A DNA stretch of 64,000 bases from Imperialibacter sp040222385 (GTDB lineage Bacteria > Bacteroidota > Bacteroidia > Cytophagales > Cyclobacteriaceae): the NCBI RefSeq assembly GCF_040222385.1, contig NZ_JAVKDF010000021.1, forward strand, positions 1-64,000. Reading direction: 5' to 3'. Made by a program: the position numbers and the translations under genes. Numbering within the stretch: position 1 is the first letter of the stretch; each line of letters opens with the position of its first letter. The notes beneath the pieces were generated by a model. It worked only from the letters and a program-made list of their open reading frames with translations. It was not told where the DNA came from and did not search any database. This document shows positions 15,108-23,165 of this stretch, one piece after another.

Positions 15108-16236
15108 ATCACTGAAACCTATCCTGGCGCTATTGCTGCTCGCACTTCCTTACATGCTCACCGCTCAAAAGGAGGCTTACCTGAAAACAAAAGACATCCT
15201 CTATTACGGTGCCATTCACGGCCTCGAAAAGCCGGACCCCAACAAAGTGACCTTCGAGTTTAACAACGGCAATAAGAAAGATTTTACGCCGGAAGAAGCC
15301 CTCGAATTTGGCCTCGCCGATGGCAGGAAGTGGGTAGCCAGAGACCATAACAACAAAAGGCAATTTTTCGAAGAGCTGGAAGATGGAAAGGTATCGTTGC
15401 TTCTTCAGGAGCAGGGCAAAAGCAAATCCTACCTACTTGAAAAAGATGGGGAAATAATTGCCCTGGATGAAGAAAATGGCTCCGATAATTACTATAAAGA
15501 CGTGCTTTCAACGCAATTGGAAGACTGCTACCTGACCGAGAAGACGATTCGGCTGGCCAAATACAAGTCGGCCAACCTTACATATTTCATTTCACAGTAC
15601 AATGACTGTGTGCACAAGCCCTTCCCTAAGTTCAGGGTAGGCCCGGCCGTCGGCGTCCGAATGTACCAGAACGTGATTGAAAGCAAATTCTTTCCTAATG
15701 TTCCCGAAGAGCACATCGCTCCGTCAATTGGCGCTTATATTGAACTGCCGCTTTCCTATAGGCCTCAAATTTTCTTAGTCACCCAGCTAACTGTAGCCCA
15801 TTATTCATTTAGTACCCAAAACCAGTTCAGCAATATTGAAACTGGTATCACCTCTCAAAACACTCACTACCTCAAACACACCGACCTCGACATCCCGCTG
15901 ATGTTGAAGTACCGGTTTCCCTACTATAAAATCTCACCCTATATCCAGGCTGGTCCGGCCTTTCAAATGGGCCTTTCTACCAAAGCTTACTCTCTTACTG
16001 ACCGTTACCAATTCCTCAATGGACAAAACACCCTTATTGAGGAAGATGGTTATGTCGCCTCCGGGGCGCTCAACAACAAATACTTCGGGGCTGTGGGTGG
16101 AGTAGGCGTTGAAATCCCCATCAATCCTTATATCACTTCTGTCGTAGGTGTCAACTACTCTGTCTACACGGCCGATGTAAACACGGGAAGCAACAAGAAA
16201 ACCTACCCTGAGTTCTTTGTAGCCATTACTTTTTAG
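15100..16236 (+). CDS. outer-membrane beta-barrel protein
   Basis: 378 residues with a signal peptide (hydrophobic 7-20, then TAQK). The first half (about 25-180) is a soluble charged region rich in Lys, Asp and Glu; the second half (about 190-378) alternates in the manner of an 8-strand barrel (RVGPAVGVRMYQN, SIGAYIELPLSY, ISPYIQAGPAFQMG) and ends VAITF, the aromatic C-terminus of barrel proteins. It resembles the PorT-like Bacteroidota barrel group. Function unknown. Confidence 0.8.
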   Translation: MSQSLKPILALLLLALPYMLTAQKEAYLKTKDILYYGAIHGLEKPDPNKVTFEFNNGNKKDFTPEEALEFGLADGRKWVARDHNNKRQFFEELEDGKVSLLLQEQGKSKSYLLEKDGEIIALDEENGSDNYYKDVLSTQLEDCYLTEKTIRLAKYKSANLTYFISQYNDCVHKPFPKFRVGPAVGVRMYQNVIESKFFPNVPEEHIAPSIGAYIELPLSYRPQIFLVTQLTVAHYSFSTQNQFSNIETGITSQNTHYLKHTDLDIPLMLKYRFPYYKISPYIQAGPAFQMGLSTKAYSLTDRYQFLNGQNTLIEEDGYVASGALNNKYFGAVGGVGVEIPINPYITSVVGVNYSVYTADVNTGSNKKTYPEFFVAITF

Positions 16237-16263
16237 CCAATACCTAATTTTCTTAGGCATTCA

Positions 16264-16296
16264 CTTGACAATACATAAGACTTCTACATATATTTG
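16264..16296 (+). promoter_or_regulatory. promoter of padR-like gene
   Basis: CTTG at 16264-16267 (consensus TTTG) is followed after 21 bases by TATATTTG at 16289-16296, a perfect TAnnTTTG. The expected start of transcription falls at about 16301-16304, on or next to the start codon, so the mRNA would be leaderless or nearly so. Confidence 0.65.
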
Positions 16297-16307
16297 TCTT
16301 ATGTATT
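16270..16307. promoter_or_regulatory. 12-bp dyad over the padR promoter and start codon, likely operator
   Basis: AATACATAAGAC (16270-16281) and GTCTTATGTATT (16296-16307) are perfect inverted repeats with a 14-base spacer. They flank the -7 element and include the ATG at 16301. The ACAT/ATGT halves fit PadR operators, so autorepression is likely. Confidence 0.65.
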
Positions 16308-16633
16308 CGAAAGAACTATTAAAAGGAACACTTCAAACCATCGTTTTGAAGCTGCTCGCTGAAAACGGCAGGATGTATGGTTACGAAATCACTCAAAAAG
16401 TGAAGGAGCAAACCGAAGGTAAAATACAACTTACCGAAGGTGCTTTATATCCTGCTTTGCACAAACTGGAAGCCGAGGGGCTGCTGGTTACCGAAACCGT
16501 CAATATTGGCAAACGTATCAGGAAGTATTACTCCCTGACACCGAAAGGCGACGTACAAACTGCCAGCAAGCTGGAGGAATTTTCCAGCTTTATCAGCACG
16601 ATGCAATTTTTATTGAACCCTAAAACCTCTTAA
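16301..16633 (+). CDS. PadR family transcriptional regulator
   Basis: 110 residues, a winged-helix dimer. Features: SKELLKGTLQTIVLKLL start, GYEITQKVKEQTEG, the EGALYPALHKLEAEGLL recognition-helix segment and the wing RKYYSLTPKG. The frame extends upstream to 16265, but the inner ATG at 16301 gives the canonical family start and matches the predicted transcription start. The next gene begins 3 bases after its stop. Confidence 0.93.
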   Translation: MYSKELLKGTLQTIVLKLLAENGRMYGYEITQKVKEQTEGKIQLTEGALYPALHKLEAEGLLVTETVNIGKRIRKYYSLTPKGDVQTASKLEEFSSFISTMQFLLNPKTS

Positions 16634-16636
16634 GTC

Positions 16637-17356
16637 ATGAGAGAACTCACAGAAACACAAATCAAAAATGTGGAGCAGGCAATTGCTGCTCAGTGTGGCA
16701 ACACCATCCTTGGCAACGAGCTGCTTGATCATACTTGCTGCGCCATTGAAGCATACATGGAGGAGGGGCATTCATTTGACCTCGCTATGAGTATTGCCAT
16801 CAGCACATTTGGCACCAACGAAATGAAAAAAGTAAGCAAGCAGGTGAAGAGAACTCGCCGGTATTATCAGTTGAAGAAACAGCCCCTGGGGTGGATCACG
16901 CCCATAATGGCCATAGGTCTGCTCTTCATTGTGGTGAATGTGGGTGCTAAAGACCGCCCAGATAGAAAGCCTACGATTGACGATTTTCGCATAAGTTCAG
17001 GTTTTGGAATGCGACGTGATCCTATTTTTGATGTTCAAAAAATGCACATAGGTATCGATATTGTAACACCCACAGGCACTGCCATCGTTGCTACAGCAAA
17101 TGGAGTAGTTGAAGAAGTAATTTATGAGATGAATGGATACGGAAACATGGTCAAGCTGAAGCATGAAGAAGGCTATCAGACAGTATATGCCCAGCTTTCT
17201 GAAGCCAAAGTGAAAGTGGGCGATAAAGTAGAAAAAGGTCAAGTCATCGCATTGTCAGGAAACTCTGGAAGATCCACAGCCCCGCACCTCCATTACGAGG
17301 TGATACACAACGGAAAAAGAGTAGACCCGTCACGATACTTCGGAGAAGCAAAATAA
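16637..17356 (+). CDS. membrane-anchored M23-family protein with PadR-linked N-terminal domain
   Basis: 239 residues. Residues 1-72 form the small helical domain typically encoded beside PadR genes (permease-prefix-like; LLDHTCCAIEAYMEEG). One membrane helix lies at about 84-102. The M23/LytM domain (115-235) has the zinc ligands His137 and Asp141 in HIGID and His219 in HLHYEV, but the family's YxHL histidine is replaced by Gln186 (YAQLS). The enzyme may be inactive and act as an activator or binding protein. It is co-transcribed with padR. Confidence 0.85.
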   Translation: MRELTETQIKNVEQAIAAQCGNTILGNELLDHTCCAIEAYMEEGHSFDLAMSIAISTFGTNEMKKVSKQVKRTRRYYQLKKQPLGWITPIMAIGLLFIVVNVGAKDRPDRKPTIDDFRISSGFGMRRDPIFDVQKMHIGIDIVTPTGTAIVATANGVVEEVIYEMNGYGNMVKLKHEEGYQTVYAQLSEAKVKVGDKVEKGQVIALSGNSGRSTAPHLHYEVIHNGKRVDPSRYFGEAK

Positions 17357-17390
17357 GCCGCATATTCTTCACTGATTAATCAAGTTTCCG

Positions 17391-18482
17391 ATGATTGATA
17401 CCATGCCTGCCAAAGCGGGTAAACAGAAGAAGTCTGCCCTTAGAGATTGGGGAGAGTCTATCCTGTTTGCCGTCGTGGTGGCCACGCTTTTCCGCTGGCT
17501 ACTGTTCGAGCAGTTCATTATTCCCACGCCCTCCATGGAAGGAACCATGCTGGTGGGGGACGTGATTGTAGTGAGCAAGCTGCATTACGGCACCCGCACC
17601 CTGGCCACTCCTATCCAGTTTCCGCTCACTCATCAAAAGTTCTGGGGCACCGAAGTCCCCTCCTACCTCAACTGGATACAACTGCCAATGTACCGGCTGC
17701 CCGGTTTGAGAGACGTGAAACGGATGGAGCCTGTGGTGTTCAACTATCCGTACGGAGACCAGCACCCCACCGACTTGAAGTCTCATTGGGTGAAGCGATG
17801 TGTGGGGCTGCCTGGCGACTCGCTGAAAGTAGTAGATGGCCTGCTGACAGTGAACGATAGTGTAATGCCACTGCCCACTCACCTCCAGTCAAGCTATTTT
17901 ATTGCTGGCAAGCAGCCACTGAAAGACCGTTTCTTTGAGAGCAACAAAATAAGCGAGCATCAGGAAGTGAGAGGCGGGTACTATGTGCAAACTGAGCCCG
18001 CCAGCGCCGAAACCATCAAACAGCTCCCATTCATTTCCAAAGTGGAACATGTGGACATGAACTACAGCTTCAGCGATTCGGCGAGCTTTCCCAAGGCAGC
18101 GCCACACGGCTGGACAACGGATAATTTTGGCCCGGTGTGGGTACCCGCAAAAGGAGATACTATTGAAATCAATGACCAAAGCCTGCCAGTGTACGGCGGG
18201 GTGATAGTGCGCTTCGAAGGCTGGAAAAATGCAGAAATCACCGACGGAAAGCTATATATTAACGGCTACGAAACGAGTACTTACACTTTCCAACAAAATT
18301 ACTACTTCATGATGGGCGACAACCGACACAACTCTGAGGACTCAAGAACCTGGGGCTTTGTTCCGGAAGACCACATTGTCGGCAAGCCCGTCATGGTATT
18401 ATTTTCTTCAGAGGAAGGGCCCTGGTACACATTGCCTGCCAGAATTCGCTGGAGCAGACTATTTAACCTGATCAAAGAATGA
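17391..18482 (+). CDS. lepB: signal peptidase I
   Basis: 363 residues, larger than the E. coli enzyme, as usual in Bacteroidota. It removes signal peptides of exported proteins at the periplasmic face. One N-terminal membrane helix (about 21-40) precedes the catalytic Ser48 in PTPSMEGTM; the catalytic Lys is Lys135 in VKRCVGLPGDS; the conserved GDNRHNSEDSR box is near the end. A long insertion (about 150-255) lies between. The stop overlaps the next start as ATGA. An alternative start lies four codons in. Confidence 0.93.
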   Translation: MIDTMPAKAGKQKKSALRDWGESILFAVVVATLFRWLLFEQFIIPTPSMEGTMLVGDVIVVSKLHYGTRTLATPIQFPLTHQKFWGTEVPSYLNWIQLPMYRLPGLRDVKRMEPVVFNYPYGDQHPTDLKSHWVKRCVGLPGDSLKVVDGLLTVNDSVMPLPTHLQSSYFIAGKQPLKDRFFESNKISEHQEVRGGYYVQTEPASAETIKQLPFISKVEHVDMNYSFSDSASFPKAAPHGWTTDNFGPVWVPAKGDTIEINDQSLPVYGGVIVRFEGWKNAEITDGKLYINGYETSTYTFQQNYYFMMGDNRHNSEDSRTWGFVPEDHIVGKPVMVLFSSEEGPWYTLPARIRWSRLFNLIKE

Positions 18483-19414
18483 AAAACAAACTGCTTGCCC
18501 TACTCCTGCTTGCCTCCCTTGGCGCAATAGCACAACCTAAAACAATGGCCGTCACCATCGACGACCTTCCTGCGCAAATGGGAGGCCATGATTCCGTTGC
18601 GTTAGTGGAATTGAACAAAAAACTCCTTGCTCACCTCACCGAAAGAAAGGTTCCTGCCATAGGGTTCGTTAACGAGCAGAAGCTATACCGTGGCGGCAAC
18701 ATCATTGACTATCGCTACGAAATGCTGGCCGCCTGGCTCAGCAGCGGGCTCGAGCTGGGCAACCACACCTACAGCCACAAGGACTACAATCAGCTGACAC
18801 CAGAGCAATTCTTCGAGATCATTGAAAAAGGTGAGCCCGTTACCAAAAAGTTAATGGCTGAGGCTGGAAAAACCTACCAATACTTCAGGCATCCCTACTT
18901 GCATCGGGGAAACACCGAAGAAAAGGTAAAAGCTTTGGAGGAGTACCTGTCGGCACAAGGGTACATCGAAGCGCCCGTTACCATCGACAATTCAGAATGG
19001 ATTTTCGCCAGCGCCTTCGACAAGGCTTTCAAAGCGTCGGACAAGGCCATGATGGACAAAGTAGGCACTGCCTACATCAGCTATATGGCAGAAAAAGTGA
19101 AATACTATGAGCAACAAAGCCTGAAGCTTTTCGGTAGGCCCATTGCCCACACCTTGCTCATTCACGAAAACATGCTGAACGCACATTACCTCGGGGAGTT
19201 GCTAGACGCCTATCAGGGCATTGGCTATACCTTTGTCAGTCTTGGGGAAGCCTTGAAAGACGACGCCTACACAACACCCGATCATTTTGTAGGAAACGCT
19301 GGCATCTCCTGGATGGACAGGTGGGCAGTTACACAAGGCAAAAAGGGCGATTTCTTTAAAGGTGAACCCCGCTGCCCCCAGTTTGTACTCGACTACTCCG
19401 GACTCTCAGAATAA
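18479..19414 (+). CDS. polysaccharide deacetylase family protein
   Basis: 311 residues with a signal peptide (MKNKLLALLLLASLGAIAQ). The CE4 fold is shown by VTIDDLP (the two metal/catalytic Asp, about residues 26-27) and the HTYSHKD metal-binding pair (about 97-101), then RHPYLHRG. It would remove acetyl groups from a sugar polymer in the periplasm; the substrate is unknown. It is translationally coupled to lepB by a 4-base overlap. Confidence 0.9.
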   Translation: MKNKLLALLLLASLGAIAQPKTMAVTIDDLPAQMGGHDSVALVELNKKLLAHLTERKVPAIGFVNEQKLYRGGNIIDYRYEMLAAWLSSGLELGNHTYSHKDYNQLTPEQFFEIIEKGEPVTKKLMAEAGKTYQYFRHPYLHRGNTEEKVKALEEYLSAQGYIEAPVTIDNSEWIFASAFDKAFKASDKAMMDKVGTAYISYMAEKVKYYEQQSLKLFGRPIAHTLLIHENMLNAHYLGELLDAYQGIGYTFVSLGEALKDDAYTTPDHFVGNAGISWMDRWAVTQGKKGDFFKGEPRCPQFVLDYSGLSE

Positions 19415-19419
19415 GGAAA

Positions 19420-19860
19420 ATGAAAACCATATTTCTTCTCTTTTTACTCTCTTACTCCCTAGCGGCCTACGCCCAAATCGATGACGAAACGATTATCAGG
19501 AGGAATATCGCCGCCTTTTCTGACGCCATAGTCCACAGGGACACGGAGGCCATTGCCAATGCCTACACTCCGGACGCATCGATCTTCCCAAACGGGTTTG
19601 ACATCATCAAAGGAACGAAAGACATTAAGTCGTATTGGACACCACGGCCAGGCACTACTACAACCTTCCACAAAATATATCCGGTGGAAATTGTCGTCAA
19701 TGGCAGCACTGCTTATGACCATGGCTATTACGAAGTAAGCGGCATCAATGACGGCAACCCGTTTCAGGGCGTGAGGGGAAAGTACGTGATTGTTTGGAAA
19801 AAGCTGGATGGACAATGGAAGATATATCTGGACATATGGAACCGGGCTGTTTCAAAATGA
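19420..19860 (+). CDS. secreted SnoaL/DUF4440-like (NTF2-fold) protein
   Basis: 146 residues: signal peptide (1-18, ending YAQ) followed by the NTF2-like fold. Typical features are DAIVHRDTEAIANAYTPDA near the start, the GTKDIKSYW turn and the C-terminal YVIVWKKLDGQWKIYLDIWN. These domains are enzymes or simple binding proteins; no catalytic set is evident. The gene lies 5 bases after the deacetylase and probably belongs to the lepB operon. Confidence 0.88.
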   Translation: MKTIFLLFLLSYSLAAYAQIDDETIIRRNIAAFSDAIVHRDTEAIANAYTPDASIFPNGFDIIKGTKDIKSYWTPRPGTTTTFHKIYPVEIVVNGSTAYDHGYYEVSGINDGNPFQGVRGKYVIVWKKLDGQWKIYLDIWNRAVSK

Positions 19861-19934
19861 TTTTTCCAGCGTCGCCTGCTGCCGCCTTCCTTCCTCCGCC
19901 CGGCTTATATATTTTCATCAGCCTCTCCAACTTT

Positions 19935-19965
19935 TTTGGACTATTGGTGAATTAGCCTACCTTTC
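19935..19965 (+). promoter_or_regulatory. promoter of rimK-like gene
   Basis: TTTG (19935-19938), 19 bases, then TACCTTTC (19958-19965), matching TAnnTTTG in seven of eight positions. It lies 37 bases upstream of the ATG at 20003. Confidence 0.5.
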
Positions 19966-20002
19966 GGCGACATTAACCACATTAGAAAAAAGTCTCTGTT
20001 TG

Positions 20003-20911
20003 ATGAAAATTGCCATCCTGTCTCGCAATGCAAAACTCTATTCTACCCAACGACTGGTCGAAGCTGCCCTACAACATGGGCACGAGGTGGACGTGATCGA
20101 CCATCTGAAATGCATCATCATCACCGAACAAAAGAAACCAGCGATTTACTACAATGGGAAGTACCTCGAAAACTATGATGCTGTCATCCCGAGGATAGGC
20201 GCATCGGTCACCTTCTATGGTTCGGCGGTTGTCAGGCAATTCGAAATGAAAAAAGTGTTTTCAACTGTCGAATCTCAGGCGCTTATCCGATCCAGAGATA
20301 AACTGCGCAGCCTGCAGATACTCTCCAGAGACGGACTTGGCCTGCCCAAAACGGTCTTCACCAACTACAGCATGGATGTGGATGAGATCATCTCGGAAGT
20401 AGGAGGTGCACCTGTCATTATTAAGCTTTTGGAAGGAACTCAGGGGCTTGGTGTGGTATTGGCAGAAACAAAGAAAGCAGCTGCTTCAGTTATCCAGGCC
20501 TTCCACAACCTGAAAGCCCGGATCATTGTGCAGGAGTTCATCAAGGAGTCAAAAGGGGCCGACATCAGGGCTTTTGTGGTAGATGGCAAGGTGGTGGGCG
20601 CCATGAAAAGGCAGGGCAAAGAAGGTGAGTTTCGTTCCAATTTACACAGGGGCGGCAGCTCCGACATCATCAAACTGAGCAAGGCAGAAACTGCAGCAGC
20701 CATCAAAGCAGCCAAAGCACTTGGGCTTCAGGTAGCTGGTGTCGACATGCTCCAGTCATCCAGAGGACCATTGATTATAGAAGTGAATTCGTCGCCCGGC
20801 CTCAAAGGTATTGAGTCTGCTACCGGGGTTGACGTCGCCGGCAAAATCATCCAGTACATCGAAAAGAATGCGCCTCTAAGCAAAATTCAGAAAGACAAAA
20901 TCAACGCCTAA
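20003..20911 (+). CDS. rimK: RimK-type ATP-dependent alpha-L-glutamate ligase
   Basis: 302 residues of the ATP-grasp superfamily. RimK adds glutamates to the C-terminus of ribosomal protein S6; related members add glutamate or similar groups elsewhere. The RimK start MKIAILSRNAKLYSTQRL is plain, followed by the ATP-grasp core (VIIKLLEGTQGLGVVLAE, then FIKESKGADIRAFVVDG) and the closing IIEVNSSPGLKGIE metal-binding loop. The frame is open upstream to 19790, but that part overlaps the previous gene and has no homology-like pattern. It has no C-terminal peptidase extension. Confidence 0.9.
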   Translation: MKIAILSRNAKLYSTQRLVEAALQHGHEVDVIDHLKCIIITEQKKPAIYYNGKYLENYDAVIPRIGASVTFYGSAVVRQFEMKKVFSTVESQALIRSRDKLRSLQILSRDGLGLPKTVFTNYSMDVDEIISEVGGAPVIIKLLEGTQGLGVVLAETKKAAASVIQAFHNLKARIIVQEFIKESKGADIRAFVVDGKVVGAMKRQGKEGEFRSNLHRGGSSDIIKLSKAETAAAIKAAKALGLQVAGVDMLQSSRGPLIIEVNSSPGLKGIESATGVDVAGKIIQYIEKNAPLSKIQKDKINA

Positions 20912-21270
20912 CGACGACGGTCGGGGTTGTCTGATTTGGCGCTCAGCTCGTTCAGCATGGAATTGATGATAGAGAGAATGAGACTGAAGGCAAGTGCCCA
21001 CCAGAAGTTGTCAATGTAGAAACCATCAATAAAGTAGTCGGCAATCATAATGATCAGTGCGTTGATCACCAAAAGAAACAGCCCCAGCGTCAAAAAAGTA
21101 ATGGGGATGGTAAACAACACCAGAATTGGCTTCAATGTTACGTTGAGCAACGAAAGTAACACCGCCACCAAAAAGGCAACCCAAAATCCTTCGACAGTAA
21201 CCCCGGGCAACAGGTAAGAAGTAAGGATCACCGAAATAGCTGAGAGTAGAAGCTTGATCAGGAAATTCAT
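20908..21270 (-). CDS. phage-holin-4-like membrane protein
   Basis: 120 residues with four transmembrane helices covering nearly the whole chain, and the TLKPILVLFTIPITFLTLG motif of the Phage_holin_4_2 (YvlD-like) family. Despite the name, these are common chromosomal membrane proteins of unknown role and do not imply a prophage. Its stop interlocks with the rimK stop over four bases, and its start overlaps the stop of the thioesterase upstream. Confidence 0.88.
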   Translation of the reverse strand: MNFLIKLLLSAISVILTSYLLPGVTVEGFWVAFLVAVLLSLLNVTLKPILVLFTIPITFLTLGLFLLVINALIIMIADYFIDGFYIDNFWWALAFSLILSIINSMLNELSAKSDNPDRRR

Positions 21271-21785
21271 AGGCTTATAAGTCCGTCCTTTATTTGTTTA
21301 ATTCTTTCGTTAAAAGTAATCAAAGTATGGTCAAATCCTTCGATGGAGGCCGCTTTCAGGTAATTTTCAATCACTGGCGGGTGATCCGCCGACCTGCCTT
21401 TCATTACATCGATATAGCGAAGATGCGTCCATAGCAGCGTTTTGAGTTGCGTTTTTTCCTTGTTCAGCATCACATATTCTACCAGCACATTCTGTTTGTC
21501 GTGCCATATAATCCTGGAGATCAGCGTTACCCACTCCCCCATCATCGCCGCCCTCACATAGGCGATCTGGTGATTGTACACCACCCACGATTGTTTGTAT
21601 TTGATGAAGATTTCAGATGGTTCGATATCGTAAAGCTTCGGTACCTGGTCTTCCCTTGCATTGAAGAAATAGTCGAAGTATTTGGCATTATTCAAATGCT
21701 GCAGCGGGTCGCAGTCCTGAAAGCGAATCACCGCCTTCATTTCTGTCTCCTTTGGGTATTTCCTATCGGGGTCGTACTTAAACAT
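21267..21785 (-). CDS. acyl-CoA thioesterase, hotdog fold
   Basis: 172 residues of the 4-hydroxybenzoyl-CoA thioesterase type: RFQDCDPLQHLNNAKYFDY (about 17-35) carries the catalytic Asp and the family HxN turn. The middle has the hotdog helix and strands (VVYNHQIAYVRAAMMGEWV, RIIWHDKQNVLVEYVML). It would release CoA from acyl or aryl thioesters; the substrate is unknown. It overlaps the holin-like gene by four bases and follows the DinB gene by three. Confidence 0.85.
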   Translation of the reverse strand: MFKYDPDRKYPKETEMKAVIRFQDCDPLQHLNNAKYFDYFFNAREDQVPKLYDIEPSEIFIKYKQSWVVYNHQIAYVRAAMMGEWVTLISRIIWHDKQNVLVEYVMLNKEKTQLKTLLWTHLRYIDVMKGRSADHPPVIENYLKAASIEGFDHTLITFNERIKQIKDGLISL

Positions 21786-21788
21786 AGG

Positions 21789-22331
21789 CTACAGGCCGTA
21801 ACGCCCTTTCAATATGTTCATGTGGTGCTGCAAATGGCCCGCAGTAATGAATACAATCGCTGCCACACTAACCGACTTCCCGTTTGAAATTCCCGTCCTT
21901 GCAATGGCCTCTCTGGTGAAGGAAGAATAAAGCAGAATGTTAGCCTTCCTCAGGTAACTAAACTGCAACAGCAGGCTTTCTGGACTGACCTCGGCAAGGT
22001 CACTTTCTTCAACATAGGCGTTTTCATCAAACCCAGGAAGCTCATTTTTATCACCTCTGGCAAACGTGGCCGCTCTGAAGGCGAAGACTCTCTCGGCATC
22101 GATAATATGGCCAAGTACTTCCTTTACTGACCATTTACCTTCCGCATAACGGTAGTCCCATTGGCCCTTTTCAATTCTTTCCAGCATGAAAGTAAATGTG
22201 TGCAGCTGATCCTCAAGAATATGCAACAGGTTGCCTGAGGGGAGAGCATCCACATACTTGTGATAGAATGATGGATACTCCTCATAAGCTGGTCTTTGAT
22301 CCAGCACCTGCGAAACTAAATATTGACTCAT
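21789..22331 (-). CDS. DinB family protein
   Basis: 180 residues. The DinB metal site is visible as His in EVLGHIIDAERVFA (about residue 76) and the late pair in ITAGHLQHHMNILKG (about 166-170). The chain is helical and cytoplasmic. Proteins of this group in Bacteroidota look like AdoMet-independent thiol or damage-related enzymes, without a settled role. It is the second gene of a minus-strand cluster headed by the gamma-carbonic anhydrase-like gene. Confidence 0.87.
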   Translation of the reverse strand: MSQYLVSQVLDQRPAYEEYPSFYHKYVDALPSGNLLHILEDQLHTFTFMLERIEKGQWDYRYAEGKWSVKEVLGHIIDAERVFAFRAATFARGDKNELPGFDENAYVEESDLAEVSPESLLLQFSYLRKANILLYSSFTREAIARTGISNGKSVSVAAIVFITAGHLQHHMNILKGRYGL

Positions 22332-22338
22332 AGCAACT

Positions 22339-22848
22339 CTATTTAAACCATTCTGAATACTTGATATAATTACCAGCCGTGCGTGTGAATATCTGACGAA
22401 GTTCTTCGCTTACAGGTTTTACTTTCTTGGCGGGAACACCGGCGTAAATAAAGCCACTTTCCACTCTTGTTCCCTCAAGCACCACAGCCCCTGCGGCAAT
22501 CAAAGCCTCCGACTCTACCACCACGCCATCCATCACTATCGCTCCCATGCCCACCAGTACATTGTCGTGTATTGTGCAACCGTGCACAATGGCATTGTGC
22601 CCAATCGATACATTGCTGCCAATGGTGGTTGCAAACTTCTCGTAGGTACAGTGAATCACCGCACCGTCCTGGATATTCGTATTGTCACCTATTTTAATGA
22701 CATTCACATCACCCCTCACAACCGCATTGAACCAAACCGTGCAATTGTTGCCCATTTCTACTTCACCCACAATGGTTGCATTCTCTGCAAACCAGCAGTT
22801 AACTCCAAAACTGGGGTATTTGCCTTTTACGGCCTTGATTAATGCCAT
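22339..22848 (-). CDS. gamma-carbonic anhydrase family protein
   Basis: 169 residues forming a left-handed parallel beta-helix: repeated hexapeptides (NCTVWFNAVVRGDVN, NIQDGAVIHCTYE, NVSIGHNAIVHGCTIHDN). Three histidines at the family zinc sites are present (IHCT, GHNA, VHGC), so the metal centre is complete. Length is normal. Activity may be carbonic anhydrase or an unknown acyltransferase-like function. First gene of the cluster reading towards 20908, with a promoter at 22898-22929. Confidence 0.9.
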   Translation of the reverse strand: MALIKAVKGKYPSFGVNCWFAENATIVGEVEMGNNCTVWFNAVVRGDVNVIKIGDNTNIQDGAVIHCTYEKFATTIGSNVSIGHNAIVHGCTIHDNVLVGMGAIVMDGVVVESEALIAAGAVVLEGTRVESGFIYAGVPAKKVKPVSEELRQIFTRTAGNYIKYSEWFK

Positions 22849-22897
22849 AGGAATGACTTAGCTGAACTTTTTCTTCTCAAGAAATAATATAATACCG

Positions 22898-22929
22898 CAA
22901 ACATAATTGCGCCCGGGTAGTTTACCAAC
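22898..22929 (-). promoter_or_regulatory. promoter of gamma-carbonic anhydrase cluster
   Basis: On the minus strand GTTG (22929-22926), 20 bases, then TATGTTTG (22905-22898), a perfect TAnnTTTG. It lies 50 bases upstream of the ATG at 22848. Confidence 0.55.
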
Positions 22930-23042
22930 CAAGCGCCATTCTATTATAGGCGATAAGTAATAAGAAATTGCTCTGTGGGTGTCAGCAAAGCAAGCGCAAC
23001 AGAGTTTTAGGTAGGTTTAACTTTTTGATGTATCAAAATAAG

Positions 23043-23072
23043 AAGGAGGCTTTTTGTCTCCTTTTTATTTTA
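23043..23072 (+). terminator. hairpin with T-run, no gene upstream
   Basis: AAGGAG (23043-23048) pairs with CTCCTT (23058-23063), followed by TTTATTTT. No protein gene on the plus strand precedes it, so it may end a short RNA from the region 22906-23042. Confidence 0.45.
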
Positions 23073-23103
23073 CTGCCATTCTGTCATTTTCATGCCCAAT
23101 TGT

Positions 23104-23111
23104 TAACTTTG
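23104..23111 (+). promoter_or_regulatory. -7 element upstream of miaB
   Basis: TAACTTTG matches TAnnTTTG perfectly, but no good TTTG lies 19-21 bases upstream. It is 55 bases before the miaB ATG. Confidence 0.4.
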
Positions 23112-23165
23112 CACACTTATTGAATGAGGTGCTGCTTTTGCGCTCCCAGTTTGTGTTTAAAGCAT

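Larger units (their letters stand above)
22849..23165. other. divergent intergenic region, possible small RNA
   Basis: About 317 bp between the gamma-carbonic anhydrase-like gene and miaB. It holds promoters for both genes and, between them, a stem (22971-22976/22999-23004), a perfect TTTGAT-GT-ATCAAA palindrome (23024-23037) and a hairpin with a T-run (23043-23070). No ORF of note is present. Confidence 0.45.

Noticed and set aside
19790..20002. N-terminal extension of the rimK frame
   Set aside because: It overlaps the previous gene, lacks RimK similarity, and a promoter and a canonical start lie at 19935-20003.
20908..21270. Prophage suggested by a holin-like protein
   Set aside because: This family is common in bacterial chromosomes and no other phage gene is present.
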